39,617 bases of DNA, taken from a virus. The stretch is from positions 1 to 39,617 of IMG/VR virus record IMGVR_UViG_3300033143_001167; one strand, written 5' to 3'. The position numbers and the translations under genes are program-made. This document shows, one piece after another, positions 24,816 to 32,207 of this stretch (positions are counted from its first letter, which is position 1; each line of letters starts with the position of its first letter). The notes under the pieces were generated by a model. The model was not told the DNA's origin and made no database searches. It was given only the letters and a program-made list of their open reading frames with translations.

Positions 24816-25053
24816 CGTTAATGAAAAGAAGTGGACTGACAAGATCAGTAAAAACCTGGTCGGTAAGAAGATCGATGAAGTACGGTATCTGACCGCTAAA
24901 GAAACAAAAGCATCGGGGTGGAATAGCAGACCGATCATGATTGTATTAAGTGATGGTCAACAGTTAGTACCTATGTCTGATGATGAAGGTAACGATGGTG
25001 GTGCTATTGGAACATCACTGAAAGATATGCCAACGATACCAGTGATGCGATGA
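24802..25053 (+). CDS. Early protein, unknown
   Basis: 83 residues: TTVSVNEKKWTDKISKNLVG, then KKIDEVRYLTAKETKASGWN and IMIVLSDGQQLVPMSDDEGN. The second half resembles a small beta-sheet protein with a conserved-looking SDGQ turn. GGAGAG precedes the start. It overlaps the previous stop and the next start (ATGA). Family not recognised. Confidence 0.65.
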   Translation: MTTVSVNEKKWTDKISKNLVGKKIDEVRYLTAKETKASGWNSRPIMIVLSDGQQLVPMSDDEGNDGGAIGTSLKDMPTIPVMR

Positions 25054-25325
25054 ACTTTGGCGACAGTAAGGTTGTATTTATTGTAATGACATCTAGTCAA
25101 GATAGATATGCCGAGCTGTCGTGCATTGGGGCATTTAGTGGATTTAGTCCAGCCCTGGATTACGCACGTCAGCTGATGGCAGAGAACTGTGTTGATGAAG
25201 GTATCGGTTACGGTGAAGATGAAATAGAAGAAGATGAGGCTCAGTATGCGATGGTACTATCACATGAAGAGTCAGACTTTAAAGTAATAATAGACTATTG
25301 TGCAGACCGCACAGGAGAAAAGTAA
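25050..25325 (+). CDS. Early acidic protein, unknown
   Basis: 91 residues. A beta-like N-terminus (VVFIVMTSSQDRYAELSCIG) is followed by a helix (SPALDYARQLMAEN) and an acidic run (YGEDEIEEDEAQ). Such small acidic proteins in the early region may bind host enzymes, but nothing specific can be read. It ends in TAATG, sharing a base with the next start. Confidence 0.65.
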   Translation: MNFGDSKVVFIVMTSSQDRYAELSCIGAFSGFSPALDYARQLMAENCVDEGIGYGEDEIEEDEAQYAMVLSHEESDFKVIIDYCADRTGEK

Positions 25326-25753
25326 TGAATGTTGAACAGATAATCAGAGAAGAAAAACTTATCATGCTTGCAGCCACAGGCAAACATGAAGAAGTCATTG
25401 GGGTTCTAAAGAAATACCCAGAACAACGTGGTGAGATACTGGCTAAGATGTTAGTACAAGCTTTAACGATGACACCTGGGTCACAGTCTGAACTCAGTAA
25501 CGTACAGACAGCTCGGCAAGAGATGCTAATCAAAGTCAATGAGATCATAAGCGTGATCAGTGCGTTTAACGACGCATTTGAGGCGTTAGGTGTATCACCG
25601 ATGATAAATTACAAGCGTAGTTACAGTACAGTATCTGCTGATGTCAACGAGACTATGGTAGCTGAAGACATGAAAGCAGGTCTTGATCTGTATAACGCGT
25701 GTGCTAAGTACTGTGTGATATACAATGCAAACTCTGGAGACAGTGATGGTTAA
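25325..25753 (+). CDS. Early helical protein, unknown
   Basis: 142 residues from the ATG at 25325, chosen because GGAGAAAAG lies just upstream and because a longer frame start at 25298 would run through the previous gene. It is helical: NVEQIIREEKLIMLAATGKH, KKYPEQRGEILAKMLVQAL and EMLIKVNEIISVISAFNDA. Two late Cys (YNACAKYCVIY). No known family. It overlaps the next gene by eight bases. Confidence 0.65.
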   Translation: MNVEQIIREEKLIMLAATGKHEEVIGVLKKYPEQRGEILAKMLVQALTMTPGSQSELSNVQTARQEMLIKVNEIISVISAFNDAFEALGVSPMINYKRSYSTVSADVNETMVAEDMKAGLDLYNACAKYCVIYNANSGDSDG

Positions 25754-25961
25754 TCAAGAGAAGATCGATAAGCTACTGGGGTTGCAGCCGTCAGCGATGA
25801 TGGATCATGAGTTCATACTTGAAGTACAGATGGACAACGGTCGTATAGATCGGCAAGACGTATGTTACGATGAGATGCGTGACGCATTGATCATGTACGC
25901 GAAGCTGGCTAAGCCACCAATGGTACGTGTGTTTGATAAAACTGAAGGAGTTACGATATGA
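25746..25961 (+). CDS. Early protein, unknown
   Basis: 71 residues from ATG 25746 with GGAG eight bases upstream (a start at 25725 would lie inside the previous gene). Sequence MVNQEKIDKLLGLQPSAMMD, then FILEVQMDNGRIDRQDVCYD and a helix (MRDALIMYAKLAK). Mixed alpha/beta. Coupled by ATGA to the next gene. Unknown function. Confidence 0.6.
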   Translation: MVNQEKIDKLLGLQPSAMMDHEFILEVQMDNGRIDRQDVCYDEMRDALIMYAKLAKPPMVRVFDKTEGVTI

Positions 25962-26215
25962 AGATAAGTATGACATACCCTGAAGGAGCGATCAAGTTGT
26001 ATCACTTATATAAAGGTGGTAAACTGATTAAGCTATGCAACAATGATGGCACTTCAGATGACAACCTATATATTGTCGGTCGACGTGTGATGCATGATAA
26101 GTGCCAGGTGCTGGTAAACGTTGCTACTGGTGAGTTCAAGACGAAGTCGGTAAGTGCACGATGTCTAGTATTTGAAGAAGCAGTGATAGCCCCTTTCGGT
26201 TTTGGAGAAGAGTAA
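25958..26215 (+). CDS. Early protein, unknown
   Basis: 85 residues: MKISMTYPEGAIKLYHLYKG, then GGKLIKLCNNDGTSDDNLYI and VLVNVATGEFKTKSVSARCL. The alternating pattern is beta-rich. It overlaps neighbours by four bases and one base. Not recognised. Confidence 0.65.
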   Translation: MKISMTYPEGAIKLYHLYKGGKLIKLCNNDGTSDDNLYIVGRRVMHDKCQVLVNVATGEFKTKSVSARCLVFEEAVIAPFGFGEE

Positions 26216-26466
26216 TGAGTGCAGTAATAATACGTGTTGAATCACAAGACAGTAAGAAGGTCATGTACTGGTTCGATCCTGGCGATGATGAGAGATCGGC
26301 GTTTAAAGATATGTGTATACAGCTGGAAGTTACTGGATTCTTTTACGAACGGGACGATGGATTTGAGGCAACATTCAGGTATAATAAAGAGTCTTACAAG
26401 GCGGACTTCATGTACATGGATGAACCCGGGATAATTAGTCGTAACGGATTTGAAAGTTTTATGTAA
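26215..26466 (+). CDS. Early protein, unknown; last gene of the early block
   Basis: 83 residues, acidic: SAVIIRVESQDSKKVMYWFD, then CIQLEVTGFFYERDDGFEAT and RYNKESYKADFMYMDEPG. It looks like a small alpha/beta domain. Its stop is followed after about 35 bases by the promoter for the replication module. Confidence 0.65.
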   Translation: MSAVIIRVESQDSKKVMYWFDPGDDERSAFKDMCIQLEVTGFFYERDDGFEATFRYNKESYKADFMYMDEPGIISRNGFESFM

Positions 26467-26499
26467 CAGTTTCAGAATATTCGGATGTAGTTTACGGTG

Positions 26500-26528
26500 T
26501 TTACATTTGAAATTGAACAGTTTATAAT
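26500..26528 (+). promoter_or_regulatory. Promoter for the replication module
   Basis: TTTACA (26500-26505), 17-base spacer, TATAAT (26523-26528). The left flank TGTTTACATTTGA is shared with the 20877 promoter. Confidence 0.75.
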
Positions 26529-26561
26529 ATCTGAATCATTGCGACGGCGGTGATGTAATTA

Positions 26562-26616
26562 ACCTCCTAGTGTTTGGCCTGGGCTGCAAAGCCTGGGCTT
26601 CTTAGGCTCTAGAGGT
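26562..26616 (+). ncRNA. Structured RNA leader before the primase gene
   Basis: ACCTC(C)TAG (26562-26570) pairs with CTAGAGGT (26609-26616), eight pairs with one bulged C. Inside, GCCTGGGCT/AGCCTGGGC form a 9-bp helix with two wobbles and a GCAA tetraloop (26577-26598). It lies between the promoter and the ribosome site of the GTG start at 26639. The closing strand holds AGAGG, so it could tune translation of the primase. No known class is recognised. Confidence 0.5.
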
Positions 26617-26638
26617 ATAACATAGAGAGGATAATAGC

Positions 26639-26872
26639 GTGATTCCATGCAAAAGAAATGAATACCCAGAAGAACCACTGTTGTGTATACTCACGACAGA
26701 CAAAGCACGGCTCAATAAGTAATATATCATAAAGAGTGGTGTATGGAACAAAGACAAATCATATATTGGTAAGCACTACACTTACGAATTTTATCACATA
26801 CCAGATCTTGAAGCATACAGACAGCTCCTGGTATGGCTACAGAAGAAACCTCATAGTTGTATTATATTTGGA
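26639..26872 (+). pseudogene. 5' segment of the primase gene, with in-frame TAA
   Basis: A GTG at 26639 with AGAGAGG at correct distance opens a frame of 27 codons (start IPCKRNEYPEEPL, ending LTTDKARLNK), stopped by TAA at 26720-26722. The same frame then stays open for 50 codons up to ATG 26873. These codons read as protein (HIPDLEAYRQLLVWLQKKP, then CIIFG), similar to the N-terminus of phage primases. The stretch has no ATG, GTG or TTG, and ATG 26873 has no properly spaced ribosome site. So this is either a sequencing error, a real nonsense mutation, or read-through. Confidence 0.6.
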
Positions 26873-29203
26873 ATGCCTAAGAAGTCCTGGAAGCCAGGTA
26901 CTATCGGACAGCGTGACAAGCATCACATTGATGCGGCACATAATATAAGATTCCTCACACTGGATATTGACGGCCCTATCATAGCGGGCTGGGAACCAGG
27001 AATACCAGTAAAAGAAACCATACAGCAGACGTACGACATGCTGGCATCAGAGTTCACAGCTCTTGCAGATATAGAACTTGGTGCGTTAGTCCACTTGACA
27101 GCTGGCTACGGCAACCCAGAAGGCGTTGGTCCACGAATGCGACTATCGTTTGAATTGAAAGACCCAGTCCCCACTCGTGAGATTGGTTTATTCCTGAATG
27201 AACTTAAAAAGAGATACTCATACCTGATGGTAGATCCTGCATTGTATCGTGTAGGACAGATCGTATATACTGCGGATCCTGATTTTGTGCCACCTAAATT
27301 GGGGTACAAAGCAAAGCGTGTATTTATGAAGTCAGGTACTAAGCTTGACTGGCAAGAACTGATCTACGGGTTCGATGTACAGGATGAAGAGTATGCAAAG
27401 TTTTCGTATACAGAAGCATCAGACTTTCAGAAGAAGCTATTCATGACTGTAGAGAGTGCAGTTGAAGAAGCTGGCATGGTTCGTGAACGCACAGACCGCA
27501 TGATACACATTATATGTCCGTGGGAAGGTGAGCACTCATCACACAGTTGTGACAGCTCGACAAGTATCTTCCAGGCTGAGAATGGTATGCCTGCTTTTAA
27601 ATGTATGCACGCTTCGTGTGACCGACGACGATGGCGTGACTTCGTTGGTGAGTTACAAGTCCAGGAGATCCTGGATCCAGTAGCCTTACAGGAATGCCAG
27701 CATGATGATGCGGTATCGGATTTCAAAGACGAGGTAGTGCCGGGAAAGCTTGAAGTACTGGCGATGCCAGATCCCGTGCTTAAAAAGGGAAAGCAACTAT
27801 ACTCATTATTTGATCTGAAAGCTAACCTGGTGATGGTCGATTCAGTCAGTAAGATATATGATAGATCGTCTAAGCATTATTTGTCTAACGAGTATGTACG
27901 TATGCGATACACTGTGAAGAACCCACATGTGTCAGACAGACCAGGTATGTACAAAAAGCAAGACCTCACTGGTATCGAAGCCTGGCAGTATGCAATACCT
28001 GAAGAAGGTATCTGCGAAGGCATAGTTGTTAAGAAGATCGTATGGATGCCACGTGATGAGTTAGCAGGTAAACTTTATATAGAAGCAGGACATCAAGTAC
28101 TGAATAGCTTCGAAGGGTTTCCAGTGGTTAGCAATACTACTGAGAATGTAGATGAATTCCTTGGATTGGTACACAGACTATTCCCAGATGAATATGCCTA
28201 TAACTGGATGATGGACTGGCTAGCACACCTAGTGCAGAGACCATGGGAAAAGCCACCTACAGCACCTGTGCATATTTATCCTGTGCAGGGATCTGGGCGT
28301 GGTACGTTACACACGTTCATCAGTAACATGTTGAATGGCTGGCCTAACAAACAAAGCCTGGCGACAGTAGCAACACCCCTTGAACTGTTCGACGCAGGAT
28401 TCAATGAGCACTTCTACAGAAAGCTATACATTGGGGTTGAAGAAACTGAGAAGCCTAACAACCGTGTGAAGAACCAACTCAAAGATGCGTTGACATGTAC
28501 CACGAAGACGATCAACCAGAAAGGTATGCCTAAGCTGGAGAATGAACCCATGTACTTTAGGATGTTCTTCATGGCGAATGCGTTGGATGCGTTGCCGATA
28601 GATCCTACTGACAGACGATTCTTTGTATACATGCCGAAGCACATCGATATGAAAAACCAGGGTGCTTACTTTACGAAGTTGAATAAGCTAGCTCGTAACG
28701 AATCATATCTGGGCGGTATACGTGAAGTATTACTAAAGCGTGACATATCAAATGTGAATGTGTTCGCAGCACCACCGGAGTCGACAGCTAAAGAAATCAT
28801 GATGGAGACATCACGAAGCCTGGCTGCTAACTTATTGTATGCAATACCAGAATATAATGAAATACAACCGTTAGCGTATACAGAGAGTATGCTTATCGAA
28901 CTGGCCAAGCTTGCTGCATTAGAGAATGGCATGGATATGGTGGAAGTACACCGTGAGATACCTGGACTGATGCGTAATATAAGGAAGATGCCTAACTTTA
29001 TAAAAGCATATAACATGGTGATTAACGGGCGTAGTATTAAAAAGAAACTATACTTCTTTGATCCTGATGCACAGAAAGAATTTGAACATACGGCCTCACA
29101 GTTTAGAAAGGCTAGTATCATGCGAACATTTAACGGTATAAAGAAAGACTTAACTAAGTTAGGATTGATCAACGACGCACACGCTGACTTTCGTGACGAA
29201 TAA
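26873..29203 (+). CDS. Primase-helicase (AEP-type primase and SF3/D5-like helicase)
   Basis: 776 residues from ATG 26873; the true N-terminus probably lies about 78 codons upstream (see 26639-26872). Residues 25-150 carry AEP-type primase features: LTLDIDG with metal ligands Asp31 and Asp33, RMRLSFELKDPV, and VDPALYRVGQIVYTADP. Near residues 210-250 a Cys/His cluster (ICPWEGEHSSHSC, FKCMHASC) forms a zinc site. From about residue 420 on comes a D5/SF3-like helicase: the P-loop reads GSGRGT with Arg476 in the usual Lys position, then IGVEETEK (Walker B-like), a KG-containing loop and TDRRFFVYMP. It would prime and unwind phage DNA, working with the polymerase and ssDNA-binding protein downstream. 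Confidence 0.85.
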   Translation: MPKKSWKPGTIGQRDKHHIDAAHNIRFLTLDIDGPIIAGWEPGIPVKETIQQTYDMLASEFTALADIELGALVHLTAGYGNPEGVGPRMRLSFELKDPVPTREIGLFLNELKKRYSYLMVDPALYRVGQIVYTADPDFVPPKLGYKAKRVFMKSGTKLDWQELIYGFDVQDEEYAKFSYTEASDFQKKLFMTVESAVEEAGMVRERTDRMIHIICPWEGEHSSHSCDSSTSIFQAENGMPAFKCMHASCDRRRWRDFVGELQVQEILDPVALQECQHDDAVSDFKDEVVPGKLEVLAMPDPVLKKGKQLYSLFDLKANLVMVDSVSKIYDRSSKHYLSNEYVRMRYTVKNPHVSDRPGMYKKQDLTGIEAWQYAIPEEGICEGIVVKKIVWMPRDELAGKLYIEAGHQVLNSFEGFPVVSNTTENVDEFLGLVHRLFPDEYAYNWMMDWLAHLVQRPWEKPPTAPVHIYPVQGSGRGTLHTFISNMLNGWPNKQSLATVATPLELFDAGFNEHFYRKLYIGVEETEKPNNRVKNQLKDALTCTTKTINQKGMPKLENEPMYFRMFFMANALDALPIDPTDRRFFVYMPKHIDMKNQGAYFTKLNKLARNESYLGGIREVLLKRDISNVNVFAAPPESTAKEIMMETSRSLAANLLYAIPEYNEIQPLAYTESMLIELAKLAALENGMDMVEVHREIPGLMRNIRKMPNFIKAYNMVINGRSIKKKLYFFDPDAQKEFEHTASQFRKASIMRTFNGIKKDLTKLGLINDAHADFRDE

Positions 29204-29218
29204 TTAGGAGACAGGACC

Positions 29219-29599
29219 ATGTCAACTGAAGATAGGCTGGAAAGCCTGGAGCGCAGTATACTCTTGCTTAATGATTCAATGCAAGAGCTTATCAAACTGT
29301 ATATTGAAACACAGACTAACCCAATCCTGGGTGACTTACAAATACCTGAAGGCTTTGAACCGAAAATTGTTAAAGATCGGAACGCTAGAGCCCGCTTGTC
29401 AGGACAGCAGCACTGGTCACTTTACGAGCTCAGAGAATTAACTGAAGCGCTGATCGATACTAGAGGTAAACAGTTTACATCTAGGATACTCGGGCGTTAT
29501 AATAGTTGTACACTTGCGGAATTATCTGTAAGTGATTATCCTAGCTATGCTTCAGATGCACTCAAGCTTCTGAATCCTGGCGATCAAGCAATCCCTTAG
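29219..29599 (+). CDS. Small helical protein of the replication module
   Basis: 126 residues. An N-terminal coiled coil (LESLERSILLLNDSMQELIK) is followed by a proline-containing linker (DLQIPEGFEPKI) and a helical domain (HWSLYELRELTEALIDTRGK, then TLAELSVSDYPSYASDALKL). The start has AGGA spaced correctly. It is sandwiched between primase and Cas4-like nuclease and may be a replication accessory protein; family not recognised. A promoter-like sequence lies inside its 3' half. Confidence 0.7.
   Translation: MSTEDRLESLERSILLLNDSMQELIKLYIETQTNPILGDLQIPEGFEPKIVKDRNARARLSGQQHWSLYELRELTEALIDTRGKQFTSRILGRYNSCTLAELSVSDYPSYASDALKLLNPGDQAIP
29473..29502 (+). promoter_or_regulatory. Internal promoter upstream of the DUF2800 gene
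   Basis: TTTACA (29473-29478), 18-base spacer, TATAAT (29497-29502) within the preceding gene. TTTACATCT is shared with the 30850 promoter and GCGTTATAAT with other -10 regions. Confidence 0.5.
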
Positions 29600-29608
29600 G
29601 AGGACAAT

Positions 29609-30838
29609 ATGGGAGTTAAGAAAGTAAGCAGCAAGATAGCAACAAAGCCTGCTGTCAGAAAAGTAGAACGTATCGATGAATCGGGTGGCGTACATGCTAT
29701 GTGGTCACCGTCGTCTGCTAACCGATGGTTGAACTGTCCTGCATCAGTGATAGAGTCAGAGAACCTGCCACAAAGTAAGTCAAGCGGTGCAGCAATGGAA
29801 GGTACTAAAGCTCACTCATACGGTGAACAAGTACTACTCGGTAGCATCGAACTTGCTGACATACCTGACGATGAGATGCGTGCAGGTGTTGAGATATACA
29901 CAGAAGCAGTCGAAGCTATGTACGAAGAGTATGGTGATGATGTCGGGTTTGAAGTTGAAGGCAAGATCGATCTAAATCATCTTGTACCTGGAACAGTACC
30001 GCAGCACTGGTCTTGCTTCGGGTCATCAGACTTCATGTGCTTTCATACGGAAGACAAACAGATACCTACGGTCGTGGATTTCAAGTACGGTCGTAAGCTA
30101 GTCGAAGTAGTGAAGAACAAACAAATGCTTCTGTATGCGAAAGGTGTCATCGATGATCTTGGTATCAAATCTGATGTGCGTCTGGTTATCATACAGCCAA
30201 GAGCGGCACATAAAGACGGACCAATACGTGAATGGATTGCTCCAGCACGTGAGATTAATGAGATAGGCGTATCAGCAACGCATGTCATGTCTGAAGCCAA
30301 CAAGAAGATCATAAAGAAAGCCGGTGACTGGTGCACGTTCTGTCCACTGGCTTCTGGTTGTGATACCAAAGCAAAGCAGATACAGGAATTGGCTGGTGCA
30401 GAGTTTGCCGATGAAGAGTTCGCACCGATGGTACCATCAACGATGACTAACAAGCAGATAGCTTTGGTTATCGAACACGCTGACTCTATTCGGAACTGGC
30501 TCGGTGAGGTTGAAGCTGAAGCTAAATCTAAACTGAATAAAGGCAAGCCTATCAAAGGGCTGAAGCTTATTCAAACATCAGGACGACGAGCGTGGAAGGA
30601 TGACAAGTCATTCGCCAGGCTGGTTAAAGATCTGGATCTACCACATGATGAAGTATATACAGAGAAGCCATGTGGTATCGGTGACATGACCGCAGTTCTG
30701 AAAACATATTATGATGAAAAGCCAGCGGATCTTATAGCTGAGTACATCGTGAATAACCCTGGAGGAGTTAAAGTTGTATCAGAGGATGACGGTCGGATTG
30801 CATATAATCCTGCTAAATCTGAGTTTGCAGATAAATAG
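29609..30838 (+). CDS. Cas4-like DUF2800 PD-(D/E)XK nuclease
   Basis: 409 residues. Family features in order: MWSPSSANRWLNCPAS with Cys43; EGTKAHSYGE; GSSDFMCFH and VVDFKYGR (the catalytic D and D-x-K); NKQMLLYA (a Q-x3-Y motif); and CTFCPLASGC, which with Cys43 can bind an iron-sulphur cluster as in Cas4/AddB enzymes. DUF2800 is usually next to DUF2815 and a phage polymerase, as here. The expected role is DNA end-processing in recombination-dependent replication. A short basic N-terminal extension (KKVSSKIATKPAVRKV) is unusual. Ribosome site AGGAGG, seven bases from ATG. Confidence 0.88.
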   Translation: MGVKKVSSKIATKPAVRKVERIDESGGVHAMWSPSSANRWLNCPASVIESENLPQSKSSGAAMEGTKAHSYGEQVLLGSIELADIPDDEMRAGVEIYTEAVEAMYEEYGDDVGFEVEGKIDLNHLVPGTVPQHWSCFGSSDFMCFHTEDKQIPTVVDFKYGRKLVEVVKNKQMLLYAKGVIDDLGIKSDVRLVIIQPRAAHKDGPIREWIAPAREINEIGVSATHVMSEANKKIIKKAGDWCTFCPLASGCDTKAKQIQELAGAEFADEEFAPMVPSTMTNKQIALVIEHADSIRNWLGEVEAEAKSKLNKGKPIKGLKLIQTSGRRAWKDDKSFARLVKDLDLPHDEVYTEKPCGIGDMTAVLKTYYDEKPADLIAEYIVNNPGGVKVVSEDDGRIAYNPAKSEFADK

Positions 30839-30849
30839 CAAAATAACTG

Positions 30850-30878
30850 TTTACATCTGAGAACAAGGACGTTAATAT
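30850..30878 (+). promoter_or_regulatory. Promoter upstream of the histone-like gene
   Basis: TTTACA (30850-30855), 17-base spacer, TAATAT (30873-30878). The flank TGTTTACATCTGA matches the other promoters. A CAAGGACG hairpin variant lies within the spacer. Confidence 0.65.
30862..30873 (+). promoter_or_regulatory. CsrA-type hairpin variant
   Basis: AACA-AGGA-CGTT between the DUF2800 stop and the histone-like gene. It keeps CAAGGA but has C instead of T after the loop, so the stem is only three pairs. It would be present in read-through RNA from upstream. Confidence 0.35.
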
Positions 30879-30936
30879 ATATTTATGAATTCACGATAGA
30901 GTTCATATTTATTCATTCAATCAATAGGAGGCCATC

Positions 30937-31296
30937 ATGGCTTTAGCAAAGAAGAAGTTGGTAAAAAAGAAAGTTGTCAAGAAAAAGCTGGTAAAGAAAG
31001 CGCCAGTTAAGAAGCTGGTAAAGAAAGCGCCAGTTAAGAAGCTGGTGAAGAAGAAAGCACCAGTCAAGAAAAAACCAGTAAGTAAAGGCGGCAAGTATCT
31101 ATACGAACCGTACCGTGAGAAAAAGAACATCGGTAACTGTGCTAAGAACTGCATCATGCGTGGCATGAGTACTGACGACATCGTCGACGCGGTTCGTGTT
31201 GAGTATCCTGATAGCAATATCACGTACAAGTCAATTGGCTACTACCGCAATGTACTGCGTAAGGAAGGTTACGACGTTCCTGATCCACGCGGTTAA
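30937..31296 (+). CDS. Histone H1-like tail fused to the small paralogous domain (paralogue 3)
   Basis: 119 residues. Residues 4-50 are almost only Lys, Val, Ala and Pro in repeats (KKLVKK, KAPVKK), like bacterial and eukaryotic H1-type tails that bind DNA nonspecifically. The DNA has an exact 27-base tandem repeat encoding LVKKAPVKK. From residue 51 (GGKYLYEPYREKKNIGNCAK) onward, the sequence aligns with paralogues 1 and 2: KNCIMRGMSTDDIVDAV, then YKSIGYYRNVLRKEGYD. So a DNA-compacting tail has been added to the same small domain. Good ribosome site (AGGAGG). It sits between nuclease and ssDNA-binding genes. Confidence 0.8.
   Translation: MALAKKKLVKKKVVKKKLVKKAPVKKLVKKAPVKKLVKKKAPVKKKPVSKGGKYLYEPYREKKNIGNCAKNCIMRGMSTDDIVDAVRVEYPDSNITYKSIGYYRNVLRKEGYDVPDPRG
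30988..31041 (+). repeat. Tandem 27-base repeat encoding LVKKAPVKK
   Basis: Two exact adjacent copies, 30988-31014 and 31015-31041, in the histone-like gene. A third, diverged copy follows. The repeat could expand or contract by slippage and so change tail length. Confidence 0.8.
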
Positions 31297-31311
31297 TTGA
31301 AGGACACATCT

Positions 31312-31323
31312 AACAAGGACGTT
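31312..31323 (+). promoter_or_regulatory. CsrA-type hairpin variant
   Basis: AACA-AGGA-CGTT between the histone-like gene and the ssDNA-binding gene, the same variant as at 30862-30873. The preceding bases (ACATCT) are also shared. Confidence 0.35.
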
Positions 31324-31354
31324 TTAACTTAGTATATCGAGGAGATATATAAAC

Positions 31355-32200
31355 ATGGCTATTAAGAAAAAAGCAGTAAAGAAGAAAGTTGCACCTAAGA
31401 AGAAAGTTGCAGTGAAGAAGAAAGTTGCAGTGAAGAAAGCTCCTGCTAAGAAAGCTCCTGCTAAGAAAGCTGCCACCAAGAAGCATGTGGAAATGGAAAC
31501 ACGGATTATAACCCCGTCGTTTGTAATTGCATTCCCTAGCTTGTTTAAACCGAAGCAGAATGATCGCGGCGGTGATGAGTACAGTTGTACTATGTACTTT
31601 GACAAAGACAGCACTGACATGGAGCTTATCCAGGGTGCTATCGATCAGGTCGTACATGATGAGTACAAAGGTAAAGTGGCTGGCATTCGTATGCCTATCC
31701 GCGATGGTGATGATGTCACTGATAACTACCATGAGTACGAAGGTACTGCGAACTGTTTAGTTGTCCAGGCCAAGTCAGTGTTTAAACCTGGCGTAGTTGA
31801 TGCGTCGCTACAGGATGTGATCGATCCTAGTATGATCTATCCTGGTGCAGTATGTCGTGCATCTATCTCAGCATTTGCATATGACTTCAATGGTAACAAG
31901 GGCATAAGCTTCAGCTTGAACAATGTACAGTTCCTGACTGATGGCGAACCTCTGACTGGTGCAGGTCGTAAAGCGTCTGATGAGTTCGGTGATGCTGAAG
32001 AAGCTGAGTACGAAGAGTACGAAGGTGGTGAAGATGCTGACCCTGAAGCAGAAGAAGAAGTTGAAGAAGATGCTGACCCTGAAGCAGAAGAAGAAGAAGC
32101 AGATGAAGGTGTCGAAGTTTATGAAAACGAAGACGGCGTCATGTGTTATGTGGATGAAGAAGGTTATGAAGTCGAGTACAACGAAGAAGACTTCGAGTAA
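31355..32200 (+). CDS. DUF2815-type ssDNA-binding protein with basic and acidic tails
   Basis: 281 residues. The core, about residues 48-205, has the DUF2815 (Enc34-type SSB) pattern: TPSFVIAFPSLFKPKQNDRG, EYSCTMYFDKDSTDME, then IRDGD and CRASISAFAYDFNGNKGISF with LNNVQFLTDGEPLTGAGRKA. The first 45 residues are a Lys/Ala/Val tail (AVKKKVAPKKK, KKAPAKKAPAKKAATKK). The last 70 are very acidic, with a duplicated EDADPEAEEE. Acidic SSB tails recruit replication proteins; the extra basic tail is odd. It would coat ssDNA for the neighbouring polymerase, nuclease and helicase. GAGGAG ribosome site. Confidence 0.88.
   Translation: MAIKKKAVKKKVAPKKKVAVKKKVAVKKAPAKKAPAKKAATKKHVEMETRIITPSFVIAFPSLFKPKQNDRGGDEYSCTMYFDKDSTDMELIQGAIDQVVHDEYKGKVAGIRMPIRDGDDVTDNYHEYEGTANCLVVQAKSVFKPGVVDASLQDVIDPSMIYPGAVCRASISAFAYDFNGNKGISFSLNNVQFLTDGEPLTGAGRKASDEFGDAEEAEYEEYEGGEDADPEAEEEVEEDADPEAEEEEADEGVEVYENEDGVMCYVDEEGYEVEYNEEDFE
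32030..32095 (+). repeat. 36-base-period repeat encoding the acidic SSB tail
   Basis: A 30-base unit beginning GAAGATGCTGACCCTGAAGC occurs at 32030-32059 and 32066-32095. It encodes EDADPEAEEE twice. Confidence 0.8.
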
Positions 32201-32207
32201 GGAAACA

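Noticed and set aside
26720-26722. Stop-codon reassignment across the genome
   Set aside because: TAA, TAG and TGA all end other genes at sensible places with correctly placed downstream starts, so the code is standard.
30921-31732. Minus-strand frames opposite the lysine-rich genes, rich in Phe and Leu and looking like membrane proteins
   Set aside because: Complement of Lys codon runs (AAG/AAA gives Phe/Leu). The plus-strand genes have good ribosome sites and family matches.
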